Positions 8,047 through 15,578 of a stretch of DNA of 35,323 nucleotides are shown here, in pieces; position 1 is the first letter of the stretch; the number at the start of each line of letters is the position of its first letter. Under the pieces are notes generated by a model, which made no database searches, was not told the origin of the DNA, and saw only the letters and a program-made list of their open reading frames with translations. The stretch covers positions 1 to 35,323 of the forward strand of contig JAUXEM010000015.1 in NCBI GenBank assembly GCA_030620515.1. Reading direction: 5' to 3'. Source of the stretch: Salinivirgaceae bacterium. GTDB lineage: Bacteria > Bacteroidota > Bacteroidia > Bacteroidales > SZUA-534. Made by a program: the position numbers and the translations under genes.

Positions 8047-8062
8047 GCAAATTAGTGTGTGA

Positions 8063-8099
8063 AAAAAAGGGTGTAATGAAACTTTACGCACTTTTTTCT
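8063..8099 (+). terminator. Intrinsic terminator of the DMT transporter gene
   Basis: An A-rich left arm (8063-8076) pairs with 8084-8097 around a 7-base loop, with one G-U pair and one mismatch, and the right arm ends in six Ts followed by CTTT. It lies about 40 bases after the transporter stop codon. Confidence 0.6.
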
Positions 8100-8421
8100 T
8101 TGAGATATTAAGTTAACACAATAATTGTAAAAATGTTTTATCTATCTTATAATCTTATTTTTACTTATGTTTGTGGCGTGAGATTTAGTTATCGGGAATG
8201 CTTTTTGGATAAGTATTAAGCAGCAGTATTTTAGAGATAGTAAAACTCAAGAACTACATAAAAAATATCTAAATAATATTATTTTTCAAACACTAATTCA
8301 ATTAAAAATGATGAGTGTTGCTTAGTATTTTTGAATTAATAATGTACATTTGATAGCCTTTTTGCGATGATAGTGAAGTTGGAATAGAATCCTTAATTGT
8401 TAAATTAAATTGTAAAGGAAT
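8100..8421. other. Non-coding spacer before the DUF4301 gene
   Basis: Nothing coding is seen. The stretch holds an exact TAnnTTTG box, TACATTTG at 8345-8352, about 70 bases before the DUF4301 start, and a short AAAGGA sequence directly before that start (8414-8419) that could act as a ribosome binding site. The rest is AT-rich without convincing structure. Confidence 0.45.
8345..8352 (+). promoter_or_regulatory. Putative -7 box of the DUF4301 gene
   Basis: TACATTTG matches the Bacteroidota -7 consensus exactly and lies 69 bases before the ATG at 8422. A GTTG at 8317-8320 is 24 bases upstream, slightly further than the usual 19-21, so the -33 element is uncertain. Confidence 0.4.
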
Positions 8422-10005
8422 ATGTTTTCAGAGAAAGAACTAACACTAATCAAGAACAAAGGATTAACAGAATATGAAATTGAAGAACAAGTTAATCGAT
8501 TTAAAATTGGCTTTCCCTCCATACAAATAACTAAAGCTGCAACTATTAGCAATGGAATTAAAGTTTTAAAAGAAAAAAAGCTTTATGAAATGATTGATTG
8601 CTATGAAAAGCAAAGTAAAAGGCTAAAAAAAATAAAATTTGTTCCAGCATCAGGAGCTGCCTCAAGAATGTTTAAAGACCTTTTTGAAGTAATGAATAAT
8701 TATAATGAATCCGAAGAAGATTATTTGAAAATAATGGCTAATCGTGAATTTGGTTCTATATACTATATTTGTCATAATATTTGCAATTTTGCCTTTTTTA
8801 GCGATCTAAAAAAAGTTATAGAAAAAAAAGGTTCCAGTTTCGAAGAAATCTCGAAAAAGAAGGATGTTCTTGCTTTTTTAAAAAATTTATTAACTGAGCA
8901 AGGCTTAAATTATGCAAGTTTACCCAAAGGTTTATTAAAATTTCATAGATGCGACGATGGAGAAAAAACTCCAGTTGAAGAGCATATGATTGAAGGAGCA
9001 TTATATGCATCGAGTAACAAAAAGGTAAAAATTCATTTTACAGTTTCTGAAAATCATTTGCAACTTTTCAAAGATCATATTAATGATATAAAAGAAAAGT
9101 ACGAGACGAAGTTTAAGGTGAAATATACTATTGACTTTAGTTTGCAAAAACAGAATACCGATACTATAGCAGTAGATTTGAAAAATGAACCGTTCAGAAA
9201 CAGTAATGGGGAATTAGTTTTTCGCCCAGGAGGACATGGAGCACTTATTCAAAATTTGATGAATTTGGATGCAGACATAGTATTTGTAAAAAACATTGAT
9301 AATGTAATTCAAAGTAGACTTCAAGAAGATACCGTAAAGTATAAAAAGGCTTTAGCTGGAATTCTGATACAAACAAGAAACAGTTCTTTCGAGTGGGTAA
9401 AAAAACTTAAGAAAAAACGAAATACCAAATATATTGAAGATGCAAGTTTGTTTGTGCGTAGATATTTGGGTGTTAGCTTTCCTGATTCGTATGTATTGTT
9501 TAGCAATGATAAAAAAGTGGAATTTTTACTTACTAAACTAGATAGACCAATACGTGTTTGTGGAATGGTTCGTAATGAAGGTGAACCCGGTGGTGGCCCA
9601 TTCTGGGTTGAAAACTCCGATGGTTCAAACGCTTTGCAAATTGTTGAGAGTTCGCAAATTGACGAAAGTAAAAAGAGCCTAATGAAAAAGGCAACGCATT
9701 TTAATCCGGTAGATTTAGTTTGTTCCATAACGAATTATAAGGGTAAAAAATTCAATTTAAATAACTTTATCGATACCGAAACTGGTTTTATAAGCGTAAA
9801 ATCTTATGAAGGAAAAGAGCTCAAAGCATTGGAATTGCCTGGTTTATGGAATGGTGCAATGGCTAATTGGAATACATTGTTTGTTGAAGTGCCTATAACA
9901 ACCTTTTCACCAGTTAAAACAATTAACGATTTATTAAAAACCGAACATCTATATCACAAAGATTTATTGGTTGAAAAAAATAATGAACATTCAGTAATAG
10001 ATTAG
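8422..10005 (+). CDS. DUF4301 family protein
   Basis: A 527-residue cytoplasmic protein of the DUF4301 family, common in Bacteroidota and of unknown function. Around residues 74-84 it has VPASGAASRMF, which resembles the nucleotide-binding GxxxRM loop of sugar-nucleotidyltransferases (GT-A fold). RPGGHGALIQNL at about 268-279 followed by DADIVFVKNIDNV looks like the second part of such a fold, with the DAD acidic motif that would bind metal. The C-terminal half has RVCGMVRNEGEPGGGPFWV and HFNPVDLVC, also strongly conserved. A nucleotidyl- or glycosyltransferase-like activity is therefore inferred, not shown. The gene is monocistronic in appearance, with a long non-coding stretch on both sides. 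Length is normal for the family. Confidence 0.85.
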   Translation: MFSEKELTLIKNKGLTEYEIEEQVNRFKIGFPSIQITKAATISNGIKVLKEKKLYEMIDCYEKQSKRLKKIKFVPASGAASRMFKDLFEVMNNYNESEEDYLKIMANREFGSIYYICHNICNFAFFSDLKKVIEKKGSSFEEISKKKDVLAFLKNLLTEQGLNYASLPKGLLKFHRCDDGEKTPVEEHMIEGALYASSNKKVKIHFTVSENHLQLFKDHINDIKEKYETKFKVKYTIDFSLQKQNTDTIAVDLKNEPFRNSNGELVFRPGGHGALIQNLMNLDADIVFVKNIDNVIQSRLQEDTVKYKKALAGILIQTRNSSFEWVKKLKKKRNTKYIEDASLFVRRYLGVSFPDSYVLFSNDKKVEFLLTKLDRPIRVCGMVRNEGEPGGGPFWVENSDGSNALQIVESSQIDESKKSLMKKATHFNPVDLVCSITNYKGKKFNLNNFIDTETGFISVKSYEGKELKALELPGLWNGAMANWNTLFVEVPITTFSPVKTINDLLKTEHLYHKDLLVEKNNEHSVID

Positions 10006-10131
10006 ATTGCCGTATTTTTGTCATTGAGAGTGGTTATATAATTCCCATTCTAGTAGATGTGTGATGACACTTTTTACTGTATGAGTCAGCTTTTTTGCAC
10101 CTCATCGCAGATACTCAACCAAACTGGTGTC

Positions 10132-10164
10132 ACTCCTTCTTTAGCCTGAGGCTAAAGAAGGAGT
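10132..10164. repeat. Perfect 15-bp palindrome, REP-like
   Basis: ACTCCTTCTTTAGCC (10132-10146) and GGCTAAAGAAGGAGT (10150-10164) are exact reverse complements around a TGA loop. No T-run follows, so it is unlikely to be a terminator. The flanks (GGTGTC on the left, CTGTCAGGTG on the right) are reminiscent of the hairpin at 14336-14355, which also carries GGTGTCAG and is followed by GGCTAAAG. Both may be REP-type elements of the kind moved by the RAYT encoded at 18244. Confidence 0.6.
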
Positions 10165-10441
10165 CTGTCAGGTGTGGAAACGATATTGTGCTAATTTTCA
10201 GAACAACTGATCTAATCGCATTTAAGATGATACCTATCAGTTTAGAATTACATTTACAAAAAAAACTTATTTGCCTGTCTATTTTGCCTAGCGTCAGGTG
10301 CACCAAGATAGGTCGAGTATATAAAACCTAATAATTTATTAACGTTTGATAGCCTCAGCTTAACTGTCAAGTAAGTATGTGTTTTTAATCTATAGTGGTT
10401 TATTTAGATGAAAATACACAAGCTAATTTTATAAATCTTGT

Positions 10442-10449
10442 TATCTTCG
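10442..10449 (+). promoter_or_regulatory. Putative -7 box of the TPR protein gene
   Basis: TATCTTCG, identical to the box before the amidotransferase gene, 22 bases before the ATG at 10471. This supports the ATG at 10471 over the in-frame TTG at 10438, which lies upstream of the box. Confidence 0.45.
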
Positions 10450-10470
10450 CCAATTCATAAAAAGTTAGTT

Positions 10471-11874
10471 ATGCAAGAGCGCACTGGAGACTTATTTGAA
10501 GATAAGGAATTGTCGTCTAAGATTTTACGATACGAGGCAATGAGGAGAAAAGGGGCATCATTATACTTTGATGTGGAAGAGTATTTGAATATTGTGAACT
10601 TTTATATAGATAAAAGTCAATTGAAAAATGCGCATGAGGCTTGTGTTTCGGCTATAACCATTCATCCATCTGCAGCCGATTTAAAATTAAAGAATGCTCA
10701 AATACTTGTGGGACGTGGAAAACCACAAGATGCTATAAACTGGCTTCGTAAGGTAAATGAGCTTAGAATTAGCAGCTTTGAGTATTATGCTACAAAAGGA
10801 ATTGCAAGAGTTTTATTAGGAGATACTGACCAAGCACAAAGCAACTTTGATAGTGCATTGCAATTGTCTGCCATTGAAGATATGGAAGAGTTATTTTATA
10901 ATTTTGGAGAATCGCTTGAAAATTCAGGAAGCTTTTTATTGGCATTAAAATATTACTCTAGAGCTATAAAATCATTTCCATTAAACATTGATTTTGTATT
11001 TCGTAAAGCTTTTTGTTTCGATAAGATTGGACATTTTAATCAGAGTATTAAGTATTACGAAAAATTTTTAGATGCAAATCCATTTTCAGAGAATGCTTGG
11101 TATAATATTGGCATTATTTATAATAAAGTAGATGATTTTTCTAGAGCAATTGAAGCTTATGATTATGCAATAGCACTCGATAATGAACATTATGATGCTG
11201 TATTTAATAAAGCAAATTCAATGGCTAATAACGAGCAATACACTGATGCTATTGATGTTTATAATGATTATCTGAAGATTTATCCAGGAAGCTTTACCGC
11301 GAAATATTATATTGGAGAATGCTTCTATCAGAAAAAAGATTACGATAAAGCTATTCAACATTTTAAAGAATTAATAAAAGAATTTCCCGATTTTCCTGAT
11401 GCCCATTATGGTTTAGGATTAGTACTAAACGAGACTGGGAAATATAACGAAGCTATTGAAAAACTTAAAGAGGCAATAAATAAAGATGAAGAACACTCTG
11501 ATGCTTGGTACACTTTAGGAAGTGTTTATACTGCATTAAAAGCTTGGGATGAGTCGATAATTGCCTACAAAAAGGCAATTAAAATTAATAAGTTCGATGT
11601 TGATGCTTTGCTGGCTTGTGCAAATGCATTTTCACATAATGGCAATATAAACCAGTCGCTTGAAATTATTACCGAAGCAATTGATTTTATTCCTAATAAT
11701 ATTGAGTTAATGTTTTCTTTATCAGGCTATTTGCTAAGAACAGGTTTTACTATCTCAGGGCTTAACTGGTTTAAAAAAGCCTACGATATAAGTCCTGAAG
11801 ATGTTGACATTACTTTTCAAATAATACCAGAAGCAGAAACATTTGAAGAACTTAAGCAGATAATGAATATTTAA
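10471..11874 (+). CDS. Cytoplasmic tetratricopeptide repeat protein
   Basis: 467 residues from the ATG at 10471 (MQERTGDLFEDKELS). An upstream TTG at 10438 is possible but would place the likely promoter box inside the gene. No signal peptide or membrane segment is visible. At least ten 34-residue TPR units are recognisable by their W/Y-G-Y-A-P spacing: for example YYSRAIKSFPLNIDFVFRKA, AWYNIGIIYNKVDDFSRAIE, AHYGLGLVLNETGKYNEAIE and AWYTLGSVYTALKAWDESII. The repeats run nearly end to end, so it is a protein-protein interaction scaffold. It is followed 60 bases later by the PLP enzyme gene. No partner can be named from context. Confidence 0.82.
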   Translation: MQERTGDLFEDKELSSKILRYEAMRRKGASLYFDVEEYLNIVNFYIDKSQLKNAHEACVSAITIHPSAADLKLKNAQILVGRGKPQDAINWLRKVNELRISSFEYYATKGIARVLLGDTDQAQSNFDSALQLSAIEDMEELFYNFGESLENSGSFLLALKYYSRAIKSFPLNIDFVFRKAFCFDKIGHFNQSIKYYEKFLDANPFSENAWYNIGIIYNKVDDFSRAIEAYDYAIALDNEHYDAVFNKANSMANNEQYTDAIDVYNDYLKIYPGSFTAKYYIGECFYQKKDYDKAIQHFKELIKEFPDFPDAHYGLGLVLNETGKYNEAIEKLKEAINKDEEHSDAWYTLGSVYTALKAWDESIIAYKKAIKINKFDVDALLACANAFSHNGNINQSLEIITEAIDFIPNNIELMFSLSGYLLRTGFTISGLNWFKKAYDISPEDVDITFQIIPEAETFEELKQIMNI

Positions 11875-11934
11875 CACAATAATATATTTTCAGAAGTAAC
11901 TAGATGCCTCTGAGAAAAATAAAAAGAAAACACC

Positions 11935-13260
11935 ATGAGCAAATTTCACTTACACTGTACAAAATGCGGATACGATATACCTGATTTTAAAGAATGGTTT
12001 GACTATATGCAAAAGTGTTCAAAATGTGGCTGCACTATTGTTGATGTAGAATACAGTAGAGATTATAGCGAGCTAAAGAACTTAATTAATGCTAAAAATG
12101 GAGATGTTAAAAGTATTTGGAACTATTTCGACTTTTTACCATTAAACGATAAAAATAATGCTATTTCGCGCGGCGAAGGAGTAATTCCTTTAGAACGGTG
12201 GGCTTTTCTTGAGAAATTTGCCAAAGAAGAATATGGAATAAATATTAAAACACATGCTTACCGTAACGACTTAAATCCGGGTACAGGTACTTTTAAAGAT
12301 GTTGCTGCGGCTGTAGCCGCCAGTGTTTTAAAAGAAAATGGAGTTACAGAATTCTGTATTGCCAGTACAGGTAACATAGCTAATGCCTATGCTCACTATT
12401 TGGCCGAGGCGGGTATTAGTATTGCTGTATTTGTGCCACGAGAGGCATTAATGGCAAACGAAGCGGAAGTAAATAGCTATGGGCAGCGTTTATTTAGAGT
12501 AGATGGAGACTATGCCGAAGCTAAAAAAGTTGCAGCAGCTTATTCTAAAAAATATAATATCTTAATGTCGGGTGGTAATACTGACCCAATGCGTGTTGAG
12601 GGTAAAAAAACCATGGTATTTGAGTGGCTACGTCAAATAGGTGAGGTGCCAAATGTATATGTTCAGGCTTTAAGTGGCGGAACAGGACCAATAGCTATCG
12701 AAAAGGCTTATAAAGATTTAAACGGTTTGGGACTGGTTGATAAAATGCCGCGTTTTGTAATGGTTCAGCCTAGCGGTTGCGCTCCAATGACTCATGGCTG
12801 GGAGAAAGCTAAAATGGATGGTTTTCCTGAAGGATGGCTTAGCGATTATCCTTCGTACCAAAACCCACAAACAAAAGTTCCTACATTGGCAACTGGTACA
12901 CCAGGTACTTATCCTATAATTGCCAATTTAGTAAAAAGAACTAATGGTGAAATTATTGAGTTTAACGAAGCTCATCTTGTAGATGTTGCGCGACTTATTG
13001 CTTATGAAACAACCATTCGTATTGGACCCGCAGCCGCTGTTGCAGTAGGTGGTTTCTTTGAGGCGCTTCATAAAGGAGTTTTAAAAGATGGCGATAATGT
13101 ATTGGTTAATGTAGGTGAAGGTGTTGGGCGTGCTCCTGACTTTGTTGAAGAAATGATGTACACTACCAAACATGTTTCAAACGTTGAGGAATGTGAGCGT
13201 TTCGATAGGGAAGTGTACAGACAAGAGCTTTGGGACAAAGTGAAGAATATGTATAAATAA
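11935..13260 (+). CDS. PLP-dependent enzyme of the threonine synthase family (possible cysteate synthase)
   Basis: A 441-residue fold-type II PLP enzyme. The N-terminus has two CxxC pairs (C8/C11 in CTKCGYD, C28/C31 in CSKCGC) that form a likely zinc ribbon. The PLP-binding lysine is K121 in GTGTFKD, the phosphate/substrate loop is ASTGNIANAYAHY, and the glycine-rich loop is ALSGGTGPIAIEKA. The closest named family is threonine synthase, but several features differ from canonical ThrC (GTFKD instead of SFKDR, and the zinc ribbon). Cysteate synthase, a threonine synthase relative that makes cysteate from O-phosphoserine and sulfite and supplies sulfonolipid synthesis in some Bacteroidota, is a real alternative. 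No thrA/thrB genes are nearby, and no sulfonolipid genes are in the window. An intrinsic terminator follows at 13278-13310. Confidence 0.75.
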   Translation: MSKFHLHCTKCGYDIPDFKEWFDYMQKCSKCGCTIVDVEYSRDYSELKNLINAKNGDVKSIWNYFDFLPLNDKNNAISRGEGVIPLERWAFLEKFAKEEYGINIKTHAYRNDLNPGTGTFKDVAAAVAASVLKENGVTEFCIASTGNIANAYAHYLAEAGISIAVFVPREALMANEAEVNSYGQRLFRVDGDYAEAKKVAAAYSKKYNILMSGGNTDPMRVEGKKTMVFEWLRQIGEVPNVYVQALSGGTGPIAIEKAYKDLNGLGLVDKMPRFVMVQPSGCAPMTHGWEKAKMDGFPEGWLSDYPSYQNPQTKVPTLATGTPGTYPIIANLVKRTNGEIIEFNEAHLVDVARLIAYETTIRIGPAAAVAVGGFFEALHKGVLKDGDNVLVNVGEGVGRAPDFVEEMMYTTKHVSNVEECERFDREVYRQELWDKVKNMYK

Positions 13261-13277
13261 TAATAGCTTTATATTGT

Positions 13278-13310
13278 AAAAAAGGGGCTAAATATTAGCT
13301 CCTTTTTTTT
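13278..13310. terminator. Bidirectional intrinsic terminator
   Basis: AAAAAAGGGGCTA (13278-13290) pairs with TAGCTCCTTTTTTT (from 13296) around a short loop, with one G-U pair. The A-run on the left and the eight Ts on the right let it work in both directions. It closes the PLP enzyme transcript 18 bases after the stop. Confidence 0.75.
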
Positions 13311-13379
13311 AATAAATTGCAAACCAATTATGTTTAGCCTTTTGAGGGTTAGTTGTTATACTTCAATATTGAAATAAAT

Positions 13380-14282
13380 ATGAAAGAAAAAATAGCCTTA
13401 ATATTTAAAGGTATGGCCATGGGAGCCGCAAATGTTATTCCTGGAGTATCAGGTGGTACAATAGCACTGATAACAGGTATTTTTGAACGTTTAATTGATG
13501 CTATTAAATCGTTCGATTTGAAAGCAATAAAACTATTGTTGAAAGGTAATTTAAAAGAATTTTTAAAATATACTGATCTTATATTTGTGATTCTAGTTTT
13601 TGGTGGAGCAATAATAAGTATATTCTCTTTGGCTGTTGTTTTAGATTACTTTTTTGAGCATAATGAAGTTGAGCTTATGGCATTTTTCTTCGGACTAATT
13701 TTAGCTTCTGTTTATTTTGTTGCAAAATCAATTGATCGTTGGTCTATTTCTGTTATTGTTTCATTTATTATTGGGGCAGTTTTAGCTTCGGCAATTGCCT
13801 TTTTAACACCTGCAACCCAGAATAGTAGTTTCTTTTATTTAGTATTATGCGGTGTTGTGGCAATTTGCAGCATGATTCTTCCAGGATTATCAGGTTCTTA
13901 TGTATTGCTATTAATGGGAAATTATAAACTTGTAATGATAGATGCAATAAGAAATGTGGATGTTAAAATTATAGTACCTGTTGCTATTGGTGCTGTTTTA
14001 GGATTAATTGTCTTTTCAAGATTGTTGTCTTTTGTTTATAAAAAATTTAAAAACCAAACCATATCGGTATTGTCTGGTTTTATTTTAGGATCGTTGATAA
14101 TAATTTGGCCATGGAAAAATACTTTAACTGAAACTTTTGGAGATAAAATAAAGCCAATAGGGTATGATTGGTTTATGCCATCATTAAATAGTGATTTATT
14201 TATTGCATTAGCTTTAATTATACTTGGTATTGCAACAATATGGGCTACAGAAACTTTTGGTTCAAAAGCACAAAGTAATTAG
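13380..14282 (+). CDS. popT: DUF368 family polyprenyl-phosphate transporter (PopT-like)
   Basis: A 300-residue membrane protein of the DUF368 family, recently identified in other bacteria as PopT, which returns undecaprenyl phosphate across the cytoplasmic membrane for reuse in wall and polysaccharide synthesis. The signature GAANVIPGVSGGTIALITGIF is at about residues 13-33, and its inverted partner MILPGLSGSYVLLLMGNY lies in the second half. This twofold pattern of PGxSG loops is typical of the family. About eight hydrophobic segments are visible. The ATG at 13380 is preferred; an in-frame TTG at 13353 adds nine residues not typical of the family. The gene stands alone after a terminator. 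Confidence 0.83.
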   Translation: MKEKIALIFKGMAMGAANVIPGVSGGTIALITGIFERLIDAIKSFDLKAIKLLLKGNLKEFLKYTDLIFVILVFGGAIISIFSLAVVLDYFFEHNEVELMAFFFGLILASVYFVAKSIDRWSISVIVSFIIGAVLASAIAFLTPATQNSSFFYLVLCGVVAICSMILPGLSGSYVLLLMGNYKLVMIDAIRNVDVKIIVPVAIGAVLGLIVFSRLLSFVYKKFKNQTISVLSGFILGSLIIIWPWKNTLTETFGDKIKPIGYDWFMPSLNSDLFIALALIILGIATIWATETFGSKAQSN

Positions 14283-14335
14283 CGTGCAATAAAACTACAT
14301 CTCTGATAAGAAAGCTACAACATAGCCACAAAGTG

Positions 14336-14389
14336 CCTGTCTGGTGTCAGACAGGGGCTAAAGCTAATAGCCTAGGGCAACGCCCTAGG
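14336..14389. repeat. Cluster of three adjacent hairpins, REP-like
   Basis: Three stems in a row: CCTGTCTG/CAGACAGG (14336-14343 with 14348-14355, loop GTGT), GGCTA/TAGCC (14356-14360 with 14368-14372) and CCTAGGGC/GCCCTAGG (14371-14378 with 14382-14389, loop AAC). There is no T-tract. GC content is far above the surroundings. Palindromes around CCTAGGGC...GCCCTAGG are, to my recollection, dispersed in a number of Bacteroidota genomes; they may be REP sequences. Confidence 0.6.
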
Positions 14390-14497
14390 AATATTGAATG
14401 GTAAAGGTTTTAGCGTTTTACGATACAAAGTTAATTTGAAAAGCAGAGCATACATAAAACGCAATTATTGAGACTTGTTTAATTTATTGACAAACAC

Positions 14498-14650
14498 TAA
14501 TTAGAGCCTGTCCATAAAGTCGAGAGTTTGAACTAGAACGCTCGAATTTAAGGCGTGCCATAAATCTAAACCGCAGAATACTAGTATATTTGAGGACTTA
14601 GATTTTCAGCAACAACGCAAAAGTCAGACTTTATAGACAAACTCTAATTA
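14498..14650. mobile_element. MITE-like element with 24-bp terminal inverted repeats
   Basis: The ends 14498-14521 and 14627-14650 are reverse complements over 24 bases with three mismatches. The left end reads TAATTAGAGCCTGTCC then ATAAAGTC. The element is about 153 bp and non-coding, with a weaker inner stem (AATCTAA with TTAGATT). Ends of the GAGCCTGTCCATAAAGTC / GACTTTATAGACAAACTC kind resemble those of IS elements common in Bacteroidota, so this is probably a non-autonomous derivative. It ends 19 bases before the aroE start and contains a TATATTTG box (14585-14592) reading towards aroE, so it may supply that gene's promoter. Confidence 0.65.
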
Positions 14651-14669
14651 ATATTAAAGCATCTACTAA

Positions 14670-15419
14670 ATGAATACTTTCGGATTAATAGGATACAAAT
14701 TAGGACACTCATTCTCAGCTAAATATTTTGCTAATAAGTTCACTACGCTTAATTTGGAGAACCATGAATATGTGAATTTTGAGCTAGATAATATTAATGA
14801 TTTTCCCAATATATTTAAGAATGATAAAAATATTTGTGGTCTAAATTGTACAATACCCTACAAACAGGATGTAATGCAATTTCTTGACGAAATTGATTCA
14901 GAAGCTGCTGCTGTTGGTGCTGTTAACACAATAAAAACTATTCAAAAAGGAGATAAGCTTATTTTAAAAGGCTACAATACCGATATAGTAGGCTTTAATA
15001 ATTCTTTGACTCCAATGCTTGATTCTTGCCATAAAAAAGCATTAATTTTAGGGACTGGGGGAGCATCTAAAGCAATAAAGCATGTTTTAGAAAGATTGGG
15101 AATAGAGTTTGTATCTGCATCTATTGAAAATAATTTGGAAGATAACGAAGTAAGGTATAGTGACATAAGTAATAACCTTATAAAAAAACATACTATTATA
15201 ATAAATGCAACACCTTTGGGTACTTTTCCAAAAGTTGATGCATGCCCTGATATTCCGTATGGGGCAATAACTGTAAACCACGTGATGTTTGATCTGGTAT
15301 ATAACCCAGAAATTACTTTGTTTCTTCAAAAAGGAATTAATAAGGGTGCAAAAACCAAGAATGGTTTGGAAATGTTACATGGGCAGGCCGAAGCTGCATG
15401 GCAAATTTGGAACGATTAG
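14670..15419 (+). CDS. aroE: Shikimate dehydrogenase
   Basis: NADPH-dependent reduction of 3-dehydroshikimate to shikimate in aromatic amino acid and folate biosynthesis. The 249-residue protein has the substrate-binding GHSFSAKYF motif (residues 12-20, Ser14 and Ser16), the catalytic lysine K65 in NCTIPYKQDV, D105 in GYNTDIVGF, and the NADP-binding loop GTGGASKA at 128-135. The EAAAVGAVNTI stretch (78-88) and the C-terminal KTKNGLEMLHGQAEAAWQIW are standard. Length is slightly short of the E. coli enzyme (272) but usual for Bacteroidota. The gene is not in an aro operon. A MITE-like element ends 19 bases upstream of the ATG. Confidence 0.92.
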   Translation: MNTFGLIGYKLGHSFSAKYFANKFTTLNLENHEYVNFELDNINDFPNIFKNDKNICGLNCTIPYKQDVMQFLDEIDSEAAAVGAVNTIKTIQKGDKLILKGYNTDIVGFNNSLTPMLDSCHKKALILGTGGASKAIKHVLERLGIEFVSASIENNLEDNEVRYSDISNNLIKKHTIIINATPLGTFPKVDACPDIPYGAITVNHVMFDLVYNPEITLFLQKGINKGAKTKNGLEMLHGQAEAAWQIWND

Positions 15420-15483
15420 ATTATCTTAATTTATTTGGGTTATATTTTCCTAGGCTTGTCTTGTTTGTTTTGAAATTTGAAAC

Positions 15484-15528
15484 CCGCCTGACCTGCCCGA
15501 AATATTCAGGCGGACTTATTCGGGCAGG
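15484..15528. repeat. Interleaved palindrome (A-B-A'-B') between convergent genes
   Basis: Four arms are arranged so that the stems interlock: CCGCCTGA (15484-15491) with TCAGGCGG (15506-15513), and CCTGCCCGAA (15492-15501) with TTCGGGCAGG (15519-15528). All pairs are perfect. This is the topology of an H-type pseudoknot or two mutually exclusive hairpins, not a simple terminator. GC content is much higher than the flanks. It sits between the convergent aroE and histidine kinase genes. Confidence 0.75.
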
Positions 15529-15578
15529 TTTGTTTTATTGAATCTTATTACCCATTGGGCTTGTCTTAAGGATGTTTT

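Larger units (their letters stand above)
10006..10470. other. Non-coding, palindrome-containing spacer
   Basis: No believable gene. The open frame at 10095-10331 is mostly built from a palindrome and has no family resemblance. The stretch holds a perfect 15-bp hairpin at 10132-10164 (listed separately), a weaker stem around 10275-10315 (CTATTTTG with CAAGATAG), and the promoter box at 10442-10449 for the following TPR gene. Confidence 0.5.
14283..14669. other. Non-coding spacer built of mobile-type repeats
   Basis: Between the DUF368 gene and aroE there is no reading frame. The first half contains a three-hairpin cluster (14336-14389) and the second half a roughly 153-bp inverted-repeat element (14498-14650), both listed separately. 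The intervening 14390-14497 shows nothing recognisable. Confidence 0.6.

Noticed and set aside
10095-10331. 78-residue reading frame between the DUF4301 and TPR genes
   Set aside because: It runs through a perfect 15-bp palindrome, has no family resemblance and no typical codon use.
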